Shown here: positions 8,062-16,678 of the stretch, piece by piece
Layout of the letters: each line of letters opens with the position of its first letter
How positions within the stretch are numbered: position 1 is the stretch's first letter
Translations under genes and position numbers: made by a program
The notes under the pieces: model-generated
The model's input: only the letters and a program-made list of their open reading frames with translations
The model's database searches: none
What the model was told of the DNA's origin: nothing
DNA from: Conexibacter sp. CPCC 206217
GTDB taxonomy: Bacteria; Actinomycetota; Thermoleophilia; Solirubrobacterales; Solirubrobacteraceae
Direction of reading: 5' to 3'
Assembly (NCBI RefSeq): GCF_030646165.1
Contig: NZ_JAUTDO010000004.1
Span: forward strand, 62,001 to 126,000
Length of the DNA: 64,000 bases

Positions 8062-9549
8062 TCAGCCGTCGCTCGGCGGCTCGACGAACGCTCTGCCCAG
8101 CACGGTCGGCGCGAACGAGCGGGCTCTGGCGGCGCGGGCCAACGGTCTGAGCGCGAACAGGTCCTCGACCGAGCGCAGCAGCGAGTACGGGTCGTAGCTG
8201 CCGCCGGCGGTGCTGCCGGCCTGCGCGAAGCGGGAGACGAGCAGCGTGCCGTTGCGCACGGGGGCGTCCGCCGGGGCGGCTGCAGCGGCCGGGTCGCCGG
8301 CCGCGGCGGGGCCGCCCGCGAACGTGACGATCAGCAGGCCGTCCTTGCGGTAGGCCGGCGAGGCGAGGATCCGCGGCGCCCACGTCTTCAGGAACGCGTC
8401 GGCGGCGGGCAGCCCGCCGGGGCTGCCGTCGGCGCACGGGGATTCGCCGCCGCCGTTGCAGAGGTTCGGGACGATGAAGCTGTAGGCGGGCGTCCCCTTG
8501 GCGGAACGCAGGTCTCTCTGCAGCCCGGTCAGCCCGCCGACCTTCGCGTCGCAGTCGCCCAGGTCCAGCAGCGAGTGGAAGTAGACGAACGGGTTGTGAC
8601 GCGTCGCGTAGCCGTCGCCGGGCCGTCCTCTGAGCGTGTCGTCGGCGCCGTTGGAGTCGGGCCGGCGGCACGTCTGCCTTCTGTCCGGGCCGCGCTCGAG
8701 GTCCTCGACGTAGGCGCGCCACGTCCGCCGGCTCGCCGTCAGCTGGTCGCCGAGCGTCGTGACGGTGTTGGGGTAGACGCAGCCGTCGGCGGCGATCACG
8801 CCGGCTCTCGACGGCGCGGTCGACGGCGGGATCTCTCTGAAGGTCGGGCAGCCGGCGCGCGTGTCGGCGTTGGGCGGCTGCCCGCCGAGCAGCGCGATGT
8901 AGTCCGGCAGGTCGGCGCTGCCGAGCGACGCGTAGCCGTCGAGCAGCGCTCCCTTCGGCCGCAGCGTCCCGTTGAGGTAGGCCGCCGTCGAGCCGGGCCC
9001 GAAGGCGGCGTCGAAGCCCTGCCCGGCGAGCGTCACGACGAAGACGTGTCTGATCTTGGTCGGCTGCGGCTCCGCCGTCTCGTCGGCGCCGGCGCTGCCG
9101 CTGCCGCCGCCCGCGCCGTCGCTGCCGTCCGGGCCCGTGCCGCCGCCGTCGGCGCCCGCCTCGCCGGAGTCGCCGCCCGCGCCAGTCCCACCGCTGTCGC
9201 CGCTCGCGCCCGCGTCGCCGCTCCCGTCGCCCGCGCCCGCCGCTGCACCGCCATCGTCGCCGACCGCCGACTCGCTGCTCGCCGCCGGCTCCTCGCTCGC
9301 GCCGGTCTCGTCGTCGAGCGCGACGACCTCGTCGGGCGCCCCGGTGTCGTCGGCGTCACCGGCGGCCGCGTCGGCGGAGGCGGTCGCCCCCGCGGCCTGC
9401 CCGACCGGCGTCGCGCCGATCGTGACGGGCTTGCGATCGGCCGCCAGTCTGCCCAGCTCGACCGACTGGTGTGCGGACCCGCTCGTCAGCACGAAGACGG
9501 TCGACAGCAGCGACAGCGTGGCGATCAGCGCGAGCTGCCAGCGTCTCAT
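8062..9549 (-). CDS. Exported phosphoesterase-fold protein with degenerate metal-binding motifs
   Basis: A 495-residue protein with an N-terminal hydrophobic signal/anchor (about residues 5-25), a long Ala/Gly/Asp-rich linker (about 60-160) and a domain of the phosphoesterase/acid phosphatase AcpA family (PF04185-like). Family hallmarks kept include the LRPKG...GY segment, ALLGGQPPN, HNPFVYFHSLLD, FIVPNLCNGG and RILASPAY. Two catalytic motifs are not kept. The usual LENxSYD/F near the domain start reads LAGQGFD (about residues 174-180). The usual TFDE near the end reads TFAGG (about 408-412). The Glu/Asn and Asp/Glu metal ligands are thus missing, suggesting a binding or structural role rather than hydrolysis. 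Last gene of the pst-linked unit; its ATG overlaps the preceding stop. Confidence 0.75.
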   Translation of the reverse strand: MRRWQLALIATLSLLSTVFVLTSGSAHQSVELGRLAADRKPVTIGATPVGQAAGATASADAAAGDADDTGAPDEVVALDDETGASEEPAASSESAVGDDGGAAAGAGDGSGDAGASGDSGGTGAGGDSGEAGADGGGTGPDGSDGAGGGSGSAGADETAEPQPTKIRHVFVVTLAGQGFDAAFGPGSTAAYLNGTLRPKGALLDGYASLGSADLPDYIALLGGQPPNADTRAGCPTFREIPPSTAPSRAGVIAADGCVYPNTVTTLGDQLTASRRTWRAYVEDLERGPDRRQTCRRPDSNGADDTLRGRPGDGYATRHNPFVYFHSLLDLGDCDAKVGGLTGLQRDLRSAKGTPAYSFIVPNLCNGGGESPCADGSPGGLPAADAFLKTWAPRILASPAYRKDGLLIVTFAGGPAAAGDPAAAAAPADAPVRNGTLLVSRFAQAGSTAGGSYDPYSLLRSVEDLFALRPLARAARARSFAPTVLGRAFVEPPSDG

Positions 9550-9953
9550 GCGGGACCACCGCCGTTGGAGCCGTTGACGTAGAGCCCGCCGAGCGCGCCC
9601 GGCTCGCCGCGCAGCGCGCGCTGGACCTGCGCCAGCTCGGCGTCGACGCGCTGCAGCTCCGCGGCCTTGCGGGTCAGCACGTCCATCCGCACGTGGTCGC
9701 GGATCACCATCTCGTAGAGGACGCCGCCGAGGTCCGCCTGCATCAGCGTGAAGCGCTCGACGAGCCGGTCGCGCCGCGCCGCCAGCTCCGGATCGGAGGC
9801 GCCGGCCGGCGCGGCCTTCGGCGCCTTGGCGGCGTCGCGCCGCGCCTGCGCCGCGAGCTTGTCGGCCGGCACCAGGCCGGCGGGCGGGCCCGCCGACGCA
9901 CCCGCGGGACCGTGGCCCGGCAGCAGCCGGCGGATGCGCTCGCCGAAGCTCAC
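9546..9953 (-). CDS. Small helical protein of unknown function
   Basis: A 135-residue protein that I do not recognise. The first 45 residues are rich in Pro, Gly and Ala; the rest is charged and helical, with a heptad-like run (ELAARRDRLVERFTLMQADL and AAELQRVDAELAQVQRAL) suggesting a coiled coil. No signal peptide or membrane segment is seen. It starts at GTG 9953, overlapping the stop of the zinc-ribbon gene (GTGA), and its own stop overlaps the next ATG, so it is translated as part of the chain. A role as a soluble partner of the neighbouring membrane protein is possible but not shown. Confidence 0.7.
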   Translation of the reverse strand: MSFGERIRRLLPGHGPAGASAGPPAGLVPADKLAAQARRDAAKAPKAAPAGASDPELAARRDRLVERFTLMQADLGGVLYEMVIRDHVRMDVLTRKAAELQRVDAELAQVQRALRGEPGALGGLYVNGSNGGGPA

Positions 9954-10657
9954 GGGATGACGATCTGGTCCGGCAGGTTGCGCTGCTGGTCGACGTAGTC
10001 TCTGCCCTGCGACTCGACGATGTGTCTGAGCGCCTCTCTGCTCTCCGCGGCCTGCTCCGGCGTCACTCTCGAGTCCGTCAGCTGGCGCGCGGTGCCGTAT
10101 CTCGTGCGCGCGATCACTCTGCCGTCGGCGTCGTCGGGGTTGTCGCCTCTCACCTTCGCCGCCGATCTCTTCCCTCTCGCCGCGCTGCCGCTCGACGCGT
10201 CGGCGGTGCCGGCGTCGGCGGTGTCGCCGGCGACCGCGCCGCCGGCGGAGCCCCCGCCGCCGATCACGTTGACGACCGGCGGCTGCTGCGCCTGCAGCGC
10301 CTTCACGAGCTGCGCGGAGTCGCCGGTCTCGCCGCGGCCGACCGTCACGCCGATGGCCGCCACGACCGGCAGCAGCGCCAGCGCGATCGCGAGCACGACC
10401 GAGCTGGAGCGCCACGGAGGCGGCGATCCCGCGTCCGGCGGCGGCGCCGCTTCGGCGGCGCGTGCGCGGCGCGCGTTGGCGACGAACCAGCCCGCGACCG
10501 GGTCGTCGGACTGCGCGTGGCGCGCGCCGCAGACGACGCAGTAGCGCTGACGTTCGTCGAGCGGCGCCTGGCAGTGGTCGCAGGCATCCCAGGCGCCGAG
10601 CGTGTGCGCGGCGTAGATCGGCCCTGCGGGCGGTGGCGTACCGTCGGTGTGCGTCAT
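9950..10657 (-). CDS. Zinc-ribbon single-pass membrane protein
   Basis: A 235-residue protein with an N-terminal zinc ribbon: Cys26, Cys29, Cys40 and Cys43 in the pattern CxxC-x10-CxxC. One transmembrane helix follows at about residues 88-108 (VVLAIALALLPVVAAIGVTVG). After it come a Gly/Ala/Ser-rich linker and a charged C-terminal region. If the ribbon is cytoplasmic, the C-terminus is outside. It lies between the lipoprotein and coiled-coil genes of the pst-linked unit, 10 bases after the lipoprotein stop. Arginine is often encoded by AGA here, unusual for this GC content. Function unknown. Confidence 0.75.
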   Translation of the reverse strand: MTHTDGTPPPAGPIYAAHTLGAWDACDHCQAPLDERQRYCVVCGARHAQSDDPVAGWFVANARRARAAEAAPPPDAGSPPPWRSSSVVLAIALALLPVVAAIGVTVGRGETGDSAQLVKALQAQQPPVVNVIGGGGSAGGAVAGDTADAGTADASSGSAARGKRSAAKVRGDNPDDADGRVIARTRYGTARQLTDSRVTPEQAAESREALRHIVESQGRDYVDQQRNLPDQIVIP

Positions 10658-10667
10658 CGTCGGCTCC

Positions 10668-11429
10668 TCACTCGAAGATCGTCGGGATCGCGTGCACGCG
10701 CACCGAGCCGTCGCCCGGCGCCCCGGCGAGCGCGACGGCGGCCGTCGTGCGCGCCCCCGTCCCGAGGTGTCTGACCGTCGCCTTGCCGGCAGCGACCAAA
10801 CGGCCGCCGCGCCGCACCAGCGCATACAGCTGCACGCCGTACTGCGGGATCCCGGAGTCGTTGTCGACGCGCACGCGGACGCGTCGCTCCGCTCTGTCAC
10901 CGGCGTCCGACCGCGACGCCGGCCCGGCCGTGACCGTGGTCGCGATCCGTGGCAGCGCCGCCCCGTCCGGCAGCGCCGTCGCCCCGGCACCCACCCGCGC
11001 GTACGGCCGCCCGCCCGCCGCGACCGGACGACGCGTGAGGAAGATCCACGTCGCCGTCCCGTTCGCGGCGATCGCCGGCACGTGCGACTGGAACCAGTCG
11101 AGGCCGCCGGCCGCGTTCAGCGGTCTGCGGTGGCTGCCGACCCGCACCCCGACTTCAACCGGAAGATCGGCGAGCGCCGTCGGTGAGCTGCTGCGCAGTT
11201 CGACGACCACGGCGCTGGCGCGGCCCCCGCGCACGAGCGTCACGCTGCTCACCCGCACGTCCGCGCTCGTGCGCGTCACGCGCTGCGGTCTGCGGCTGTC
11301 CAGCACGCGCGTGGCGACGATCTTCGCGCGCGCGTTCTTCTGCTGCGTCGAGACGCAGCCGGCGAGGCCGCCGCCGCACGCGATCGCGATTGCCAGCGCG
11401 GCCATCGCCCGCCTACCCGAAGCCGCCAC
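10668..11429 (-). CDS. Putative lipoprotein linked to pst operon
   Basis: A 253-residue protein whose N-terminus has two arginines, a hydrophobic core and a lipobox (GLAGC), so it should be anchored outside the membrane. The mature part looks like beta-sandwich: short alternating strands, many Val/Thr, and segments such as ASAVVVELRSSSPTALADL and RVRVDNDSGIPQYGVQLYALV that resemble domains in accessory proteins of transporters. I use GTG 11429 because GGGAG sits 9 bases upstream and it supplies a positively charged N-region. The alternative ATG 11405 starts just after the pstB stop but lacks these. It follows pstB directly; a link to phosphate uptake is inferred from position only. Confidence 0.7.
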   Translation of the reverse strand: MAASGRRAMAALAIAIACGGGLAGCVSTQQKNARAKIVATRVLDSRRPQRVTRTSADVRVSSVTLVRGGRASAVVVELRSSSPTALADLPVEVGVRVGSHRRPLNAAGGLDWFQSHVPAIAANGTATWIFLTRRPVAAGGRPYARVGAGATALPDGAALPRIATTVTAGPASRSDAGDRAERRVRVRVDNDSGIPQYGVQLYALVRRGGRLVAAGKATVRHLGTGARTTAAVALAGAPGDGSVRVHAIPTIFE

Positions 11430-12399
11430 TGACGTACTCCCGCGTGCGCTGCTCGCGCGGCGCGCCGAAGATCTGGTCGGCCGGCCCGTACTCGACCAGC
11501 TCGCCGAGGTACATGAACGCGACCCGGTCGGCGATCCGGTAGGCCTGCTGCAGGTTGTGCGTGACGATCACGACGGCGACCTGCTCGCGCAGCTGCACGA
11601 TCAGCTGCTCGATCACCTGCGTCGACTGCGGGTCCAGCGCCGAGCAGGGCTCGTCGAGCAGCAGCACCTCCGGGTCGACCGCGAGCGCGCGGGCGATGCA
11701 GAGTCGCTGCTGCTGGCCGCCGGACAGCCGCAGCGCGGGATGCGCGAGGTCGGCGACGACCTCGTCGAGCAGGCCCGCGCGCGCGAGCGCGCTGCGGACC
11801 GCCGTCTGCAGCGCGGCCTTGCGCGGCCGCCGCGACGCCTGCTCGCGCAGCACGTAGGCGACGTTGTCGAAGACGCTCATCGGGAACGGGTTCGGCTGCT
11901 GGAAGACCATCGTCACGCGCCGCCGCAGCGCGGTCGGCTCGAGCGTCGCGATGTCCTCTCCGTCGAGCACGATGCGCCCCTTCATCGAGGCCGTCTTGGT
12001 CAGCTCGGTGAGGCGGTTGAGCGAGCGCAGCAGCGTCGTCTTGCCGCAGCCCGAAGGGCCGATCAGCGCGAGCACCTCGCCCTGGCGGATCGGCAGCGAG
12101 ACCGAGTCGACCGCGAGCTTGGAGCCGTACGCGATCGACAGCTCCTCGACCTGCATGCGGTCGACGGCGATCGACGCGGAGCCGATCCGCCGCCGCGGCG
12201 CGCTGACGAAGCGCGACGCGCCGCCGCCGGAGGCACCGGCCGCGCCGGTCGCGTCGCCGGCCCCGCCCGGCAGCACCGTCGTCGGCTGCTCCGCCGGGTC
12301 GACCGCGTCGACCACCGTCGCCTCGCCGCCGGTCAGCGGCAGCCGCCGCACCGGCGGCGGGACGCGCTGCCCGCCCGGCCGCTCGTCCGCCCGCGTCAT
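11413..12399 (-). CDS. pstB: Phosphate ABC transporter ATP-binding protein
   Basis: A 328-residue ATPase of the Pst high-affinity phosphate importer. Walker A is GPSGCGKTTLLRSLNRL, with the Asn-Arg-Leu typical of PstB. VFQQPNPFPMSVFDNV is the diagnostic PstB Q-loop region, and LSGGQQQRLCIARAL and VLLLDEPCSALDP complete the set. It is about 70 residues longer than usual PstB because of an N-terminal Pro/Gly/Ala-rich extension (residues 1-75) without known domain. The ATG overlaps the pstA stop. Together with PstC, PstA and PstS this forms a complete importer. Confidence 0.96.
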   Translation of the reverse strand: MTRADERPGGQRVPPPVRRLPLTGGEATVVDAVDPAEQPTTVLPGGAGDATGAAGASGGGASRFVSAPRRRIGSASIAVDRMQVEELSIAYGSKLAVDSVSLPIRQGEVLALIGPSGCGKTTLLRSLNRLTELTKTASMKGRIVLDGEDIATLEPTALRRRVTMVFQQPNPFPMSVFDNVAYVLREQASRRPRKAALQTAVRSALARAGLLDEVVADLAHPALRLSGGQQQRLCIARALAVDPEVLLLDEPCSALDPQSTQVIEQLIVQLREQVAVVIVTHNLQQAYRIADRVAFMYLGELVEYGPADQIFGAPREQRTREYVSGGFG

Positions 12400-13367
12400 C
12401 TCCAGCGTCTCCCGCGTCGCACCACGACGTCGACCGCGACGTTCAACAACAGCACCATCGACAGCAGCACGAAGCCGGCGGCGAACGCCAGCTCCGGCCG
12501 ATTCGCCTCGCCCGTGGGGGCGTTCTGGTAGACGTACGTCGTCAGCGTGCTGCCGGTCCCCTGCAGCGCACCGACGATCGGCGTGTCGCCCGCGGCGTTG
12601 AGCCGCAGCGTCGCGCCCAGCAGCAGCACGATGATCGCCGTGTCGCCGATGATGCGCCCGACGCCGAGCATCGCCCCGGTCACGACCGACGGCCGCGCCG
12701 CCGGCAGCAGCACGCGCCGCGTCGTCGCGATGCGCGTCTTGCCGACCGCGTAGGAGGCCTCGCGCACATGGCCGGGGATCGCCTGCAGGCCCTCGCGCAC
12801 GTTGGCGACGATCAGCGGCAGCGCGATCAGCGACAGCATCGCCGCGGCGGCGAAGAACGAGCGGCCGTAGACGACGCCGTCGTTGGTGCGGCTCAGGAAC
12901 GCCAGCGCGCCCTGCTCGAACAGCAGCGTGCCGAACAGCGCGAAGACGATCGACGGGGAGCCCGCGAGCATCTCGACGGTCGATTCGGCGAGGCGCGCGA
13001 GCCACGCCGGGCGCGCGTACTCGCTCAGCCACACGCCGATGCCGAGGCCGAGCGGGAAGGCGATCGCCATCGCCATCAGCGCGACGACGATCGTCCCGAT
13101 CAGCGGATCGAGGAAGCCGCCCGCATCAGCCTCGGAGTAGCCGGCGGCCGGCGACGTGACGAACAGCTGCGGCCGCACGTAGCGGATCCCCTGCACGAAC
13201 ATGTACAGCACGATCCCCGCCGTCACGGCGAGGAACAGCAGGCCGAGCAGCCACGCGAAGCCGAGCCCGAGGCGGTCGCTCCAGCGCCACGAGGCGGACG
13301 AGTCGCGCGCCGAGCGGCGTCTCACGGGCGGGACGGGCGGCGCGGGCGCGGCGGCGGTCGTGCTCAT
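12396..13367 (-). CDS. pstA: Phosphate ABC transporter permease
   Basis: A 323-residue inner-membrane permease with about six hydrophobic helices, the first near residues 38-60. The cytoplasmic EAA-type loop reads REASYAVGKTRIATTRRVLLPAA. GIGVWLSEYA and MLAGSPSIVFALFG are characteristic PstA segments. An Arg/Ala/Pro-rich tail precedes the first helix. Both ends overlap the neighbouring genes in ATGA junctions. It forms the heterodimeric channel with PstC. Confidence 0.95.
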   Translation of the reverse strand: MSTTAAAPAPPVPPVRRRSARDSSASWRWSDRLGLGFAWLLGLLFLAVTAGIVLYMFVQGIRYVRPQLFVTSPAAGYSEADAGGFLDPLIGTIVVALMAMAIAFPLGLGIGVWLSEYARPAWLARLAESTVEMLAGSPSIVFALFGTLLFEQGALAFLSRTNDGVVYGRSFFAAAAMLSLIALPLIVANVREGLQAIPGHVREASYAVGKTRIATTRRVLLPAARPSVVTGAMLGVGRIIGDTAIIVLLLGATLRLNAAGDTPIVGALQGTGSTLTTYVYQNAPTGEANRPELAFAAGFVLLSMVLLLNVAVDVVVRRGRRWR

Positions 13368-14368
13368 GCCCGCACCCCGTATCTCTTCATCGGCTGCTTC
13401 GCCGCCCAGCCGGCGAGCGACAGCATCGCGCCGGAGAACAGCAGCACCGCGGCCATCGCGAAGATCGTGTGGCGCATCGGCGGGGAGGTCAGCTCCTCAG
13501 CCGTCTGGAGGATGGTGGCGGCCAGCGGGCGCGTCGGCTCGATGAAGAAGATCAGCCCGTCGGCCGGGTTGGGCGCGAACGCGACGCCGCCGGTCACCAT
13601 CGCCAGCATCACGACCTCGCCGATCGCGCGCGCGGTCGCGAGCACCGTGCCCGCGACGAGCGCCGGCCGCGCGGTCCGCACGCCGATCTTCCAGAACGTC
13701 CGCCAGCTGTTTATGCCGAGCCCGAGCGAGCCCTCCAGCCAGCCGCGCGGGACGGCGCGCAGGCCGTCGCAGAAGACGGCGATCATCAGCGGCGCGATCA
13801 TCAGGCTGAGGATCAGGACGCCCGCGAGCAGGCTGTAGCCGCTGAGCGAGACGACGTAGGAGACCGAGCGGCGGTTCTCGTCGCTGATCACGTGCTCGCC
13901 GATGAACGGCACGAGGATCAGCACGCCGAGCAGCCCGAAGATGACCGACGGCACGCTCGCGAGCAGGCGCACGACGGGCTCCAGGATGCGGCGGATCGGC
14001 TCGGGCGCGAACTCGACGACGAAGACCGACACGAACAGCGCCGCTATGAAGCTCAGGATCACCGCGCCGCAGGTCGTCAGCAGCGTGCCGTAGATGATCG
14101 GCCACGCGTGAAACGTGTAGACCGGCTCTCTCAGCAGGTTCGCGGACGTGAAGATCGCCTGGATCTGCTGGTCCGGGTTGCCGCCTGGACCGAACCAGGC
14201 GAGCCCGTTGTGCTGGAACGACGGCCACGCCTCGCGGAACACGAACCCGACCAGCAGCCCGACGAACAGCAGCAGACCGCAGACCAGCGCGCCGAGCAGA
14301 AGCTCGGCGCGCTTGTCGGTCAGCAGCTCGCCGGCCGTTCGTCGTCGCTGGTGTGACTCCGAGGCCAC
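13364..14368 (-). CDS. pstC: Phosphate ABC transporter permease
   Basis: A 334-residue permease with about six membrane helices (first at about residues 24-46). Typical PstC signatures are present: the periplasmic WPSFQHNGLAWF region after helix 1, the ASVPSVIFGLLGVLILVPF segment and the EGSLGLGINSWRTFWKIGV coupling loop. It starts 16 bases after the pstS stop and overlaps pstA by 4 bases. Confidence 0.95.
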   Translation of the reverse strand: MASESHQRRRTAGELLTDKRAELLLGALVCGLLLFVGLLVGFVFREAWPSFQHNGLAWFGPGGNPDQQIQAIFTSANLLREPVYTFHAWPIIYGTLLTTCGAVILSFIAALFVSVFVVEFAPEPIRRILEPVVRLLASVPSVIFGLLGVLILVPFIGEHVISDENRRSVSYVVSLSGYSLLAGVLILSLMIAPLMIAVFCDGLRAVPRGWLEGSLGLGINSWRTFWKIGVRTARPALVAGTVLATARAIGEVVMLAMVTGGVAFAPNPADGLIFFIEPTRPLAATILQTAEELTSPPMRHTIFAMAAVLLFSGAMLSLAGWAAKQPMKRYGVRA

Positions 14369-14384
14369 TGCGGTCAGCCTCCGC

Positions 14385-15230
14385 CTAGCGTCTTCTTCTC
14401 GGCGGTCTCTTGGCGTTGAACGCGGGCACCGCGCCGGCTCTGTCGATCACCTTGCCGGCGGCGTAGCTCGTGCGGACCCAGTCGCCGAATCTCGTCGCGA
14501 GCCGGTTCGGTCTTCTGGCCGGCAGGACGATCCACGCGTAGCGGGTCAGCGGGTATCTGAGCGTGATGATCGCGCTCGCGTCACACGGCTGCCCCTCGAG
14601 CGTCAGGCGCTTCACGCCGGCGCTCGGCTTCGAGTTGGCGAGCCCGACGTAGCCGATGCCCGCTCTGTTGCCGCGCACAGCGACCGCGACCTCGCCGTCC
14701 TTGTCGAGCGCCGTCACGTTCGACGCCTGCGTCGCGCCGCCGAGCACCGCGCTCTGGAAGAACGTGTAGAGGCCCGCGGTCGAGAAGCGCCCGAACGCCG
14801 AGATCGGCGAGACGAGGTTGGAGCCGACCTGCGACCACTCGGTGACGGTGCCGAGGAAGATGTCCTTGACCTGCGACACCTTCAGCCCGTTCAGCGAGTT
14901 CGCCGGGTTGACCGCGACGCAGAGGCCGTCGAGGAACAGCTTCGAGTAGCTGAGCCCCGAGTCGGACGGAAGCGGCGGCCGCGTCTGGATCGCGAACGCG
15001 CTCTTGCCGTCCTGGACGTCCTTCGCGCCCGCGTTGCCGTTGTTCGCCGTGAAGACGAATCTCGTGCTCGGATCGACCTTCTTGTACTCCTTGAAGAGCG
15101 CCTCGAGGTACGGCACGCTCGCGCTCGAGCCCGACCCGAAGACCGTCGCCGCGGGCGCGCTCGCCGGGACGGCGGTGAACGCGACCGCGCCCGCCACCGC
15201 TCCGAGGATCAGCCTGGTTCGTCCTGCCAT
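14385..15230 (-). CDS. pstS: Phosphate-type substrate-binding protein
   Basis: A 281-residue exported binding protein with a Sec-type signal peptide (cleavage likely after ASAPA, near residue 30) and no lipobox. The fold is the PBP-like type seen in PstS/ModA relatives: VFGSGSSASVPYLEALF at the mature N-terminus and GLKVSQVKDIFLGTVTEWSQVG in the middle, which is typical of PstS. The usual GSGGG-type anion loop of classical PstS is not obvious (NNGNAGAKDVQDG at its place), so it is a divergent member, and another oxyanion is possible. ATG 15230 is preceded by GGGAAAGGGA; an in-frame ATG nine codons earlier lacks a good site. First transporter gene of the pst set. Confidence 0.88.
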   Translation of the reverse strand: MAGRTRLILGAVAGAVAFTAVPASAPAATVFGSGSSASVPYLEALFKEYKKVDPSTRFVFTANNGNAGAKDVQDGKSAFAIQTRPPLPSDSGLSYSKLFLDGLCVAVNPANSLNGLKVSQVKDIFLGTVTEWSQVGSNLVSPISAFGRFSTAGLYTFFQSAVLGGATQASNVTALDKDGEVAVAVRGNRAGIGYVGLANSKPSAGVKRLTLEGQPCDASAIITLRYPLTRYAWIVLPARRPNRLATRFGDWVRTSYAAGKVIDRAGAVPAFNAKRPPRRRR

Positions 15231-15334
15231 CCGGTCCCTTTCCCGTGGATTTCTCATTAAACCTATCGGAATTGTTGGCTTTAAGCACTGCTTGTCTGTG
15301 CGACACCGACTCAAGGCCGGTGCGGTGCCCGGCT

Positions 15335-16489
15335 TCAGCGCGTCAGCGTCGCTCTGGCCGCGTCGCTGTTGCCGCCGGAGACGGCGCGGACGCTCACGCC
15401 GATCGTCCGTCCTCTCTGCGCGGAGAGCACCTGCCGCAGGCGTCTGACGGTCGCTCTGTCGGGCGCCAACCGCACCAGCACGGCGCCCTCGGGGCCGATC
15501 TCGCGCTGGACCTCGGCGATCACGCGCGAGGGCAGTCTGAGCGCTCTGCGCTGGCGTCTGGTCACCTCGACCGTGACCGTCACGGGGTCGGTGGCCGAGC
15601 CGGTGATCAGCGCGACGCCGGCGTCCGGCGCGAAGCGCTTGGCTGCGAGCGTCAGCTCGATCGGCCGCGTGAAGATCGACTGGTAGGCGACCTCCGCGGC
15701 TCTCTGCGCCTCTCTCGCCACGGCCAGCGCGACTCTCGCGGCCGCGGCCGCTCTGTCCGACACGTCCTTGGCTCTCGCCAGCGTCGCGTTGTCTCTCTGC
15801 AGGCCCGCGATCTGGGTTCTCAGCGGCGCCGTCGCAGCGGCGACCTGGGTTGCCGCCGCGGCAGCGGCCGCGGCGGCGACCTGCGCCCCCGCGATGTTCG
15901 TCGATCCGTCGGCAGCGTGGTACGTGCCGCCGAGTCTGGTGCAGGCCGCAGCGCGGTCGGTCACCGTCGTGAGGTCGACACCGGTCGCGCTTCTGACGAC
16001 GGAGAGCCAGGTGGCAGGATCGTCGCCGAGCCCTGCCGACGTGGTCTGCCACGGAACGTAGCGATAGGCCGGATCGCCTCTGCTGCCTCCCTGCCACGCG
16101 AGGATCGTGTCGTCTCTCTCCAGCGACGCGACGTCGGAGCAGGTGGCGTGCGCCTGCAGCCCGGTCTGCGCCGCCGGGTAGACGAGCTTCTGCTCCGGCG
16201 TCATCGGCGCGCGGTAGTCGGCCGGCAGCGCCGAGTAGTCGAGCACGCCGCCCGCCGCGACCCCGTTGTCGTCGACCAGCCCGAGCGCGTAGCCGTCGAG
16301 CGCGACGACGTACCGCGTCTGCGTGCCGATCAGCCCCGCGCCCGTCGGATCCGTCAGGAACGTCACCCCGGGATCCCCCGTCTTCGCGACGACCGACGTG
16401 ACGCTCGGCACGGCCGCGGCGCTCGCCGGCAGTGCGAGCGCAAGGACGGCGAGCGCGCCCGTGGCGCGCATGGACATCGTGGACCTCAA
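15335..16489 (-). CDS. Exported protein of unknown function upstream of pstS
   Basis: A 384-residue secreted protein with a signal peptide ending near ASAAA. I do not recognise the family. The middle (about residues 200-280) is an alanine-rich helical stretch that could form a coiled coil; the C-terminal 110 residues look like beta-sandwich with many Arg/Val/Thr. The start is TTG at 16489: GGAGG lies 7 bases before it, whereas the ATGs at 16477 and 16471 are too far from that site. It is separated from pstS by 104 bases, so it may share the pst promoter or have its own. AGA arginine codons are frequent, as in the other exported genes here. Confidence 0.75.
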   Translation of the reverse strand: MRSTMSMRATGALAVLALALPASAAAVPSVTSVVAKTGDPGVTFLTDPTGAGLIGTQTRYVVALDGYALGLVDDNGVAAGGVLDYSALPADYRAPMTPEQKLVYPAAQTGLQAHATCSDVASLERDDTILAWQGGSRGDPAYRYVPWQTTSAGLGDDPATWLSVVRSATGVDLTTVTDRAAACTRLGGTYHAADGSTNIAGAQVAAAAAAAAATQVAAATAPLRTQIAGLQRDNATLARAKDVSDRAAAAARVALAVAREAQRAAEVAYQSIFTRPIELTLAAKRFAPDAGVALITGSATDPVTVTVEVTRRQRRALRLPSRVIAEVQREIGPEGAVLVRLAPDRATVRRLRQVLSAQRGRTIGVSVRAVSGGNSDAARATLTR

Positions 16490-16515
16490 GCGATTCCCTC
16501 CTGCATCGATTGGTC

Positions 16516-16546
16516 GGTGCGCGGCGCTTTCCCGCGCCGATGCACC
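16516..16546 (-). promoter_or_regulatory. Leader hairpin upstream of the exported-protein gene
   Basis: CGGCGC-tttccc-GCGCCG (16522-16539) is a perfect 6-bp stem, extended by GGTGC/GCACC after a small internal bulge. It lies 27 bases before the TTG start and its Shine-Dalgarno sequence, so it would sit in the 5' untranslated leader. AT-rich DNA around 16586-16620 upstream is where a promoter would be expected. I could not fit a firm -35/-10 pair. Confidence 0.35.
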
Positions 16547-16678
16547 TCGCCGGGGGAAGCTGCTTTGCAGAGTTCCGGACCGAATCTACACTAAACTGAT
16601 CATGTTAATGGGGAATATCTCGGCGTCGAGCACCGCCGACGGCTTTGCGAGCCGCCTGACACAGCTTGCGGCGTCGGC

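Noticed and set aside
7738..8197. A plus-strand frame with a signal-peptide-like beginning.
   Set aside because: GTG start without ribosome binding site, no plausible end before running antisense through the phosphoesterase-like gene.
16586..16620. AT-rich stretch with TTAACA and TAGATT as a promoter of the exported gene at 15335.
   Set aside because: The spacer would be 14 bases, too short; no firm alternative pair was found.
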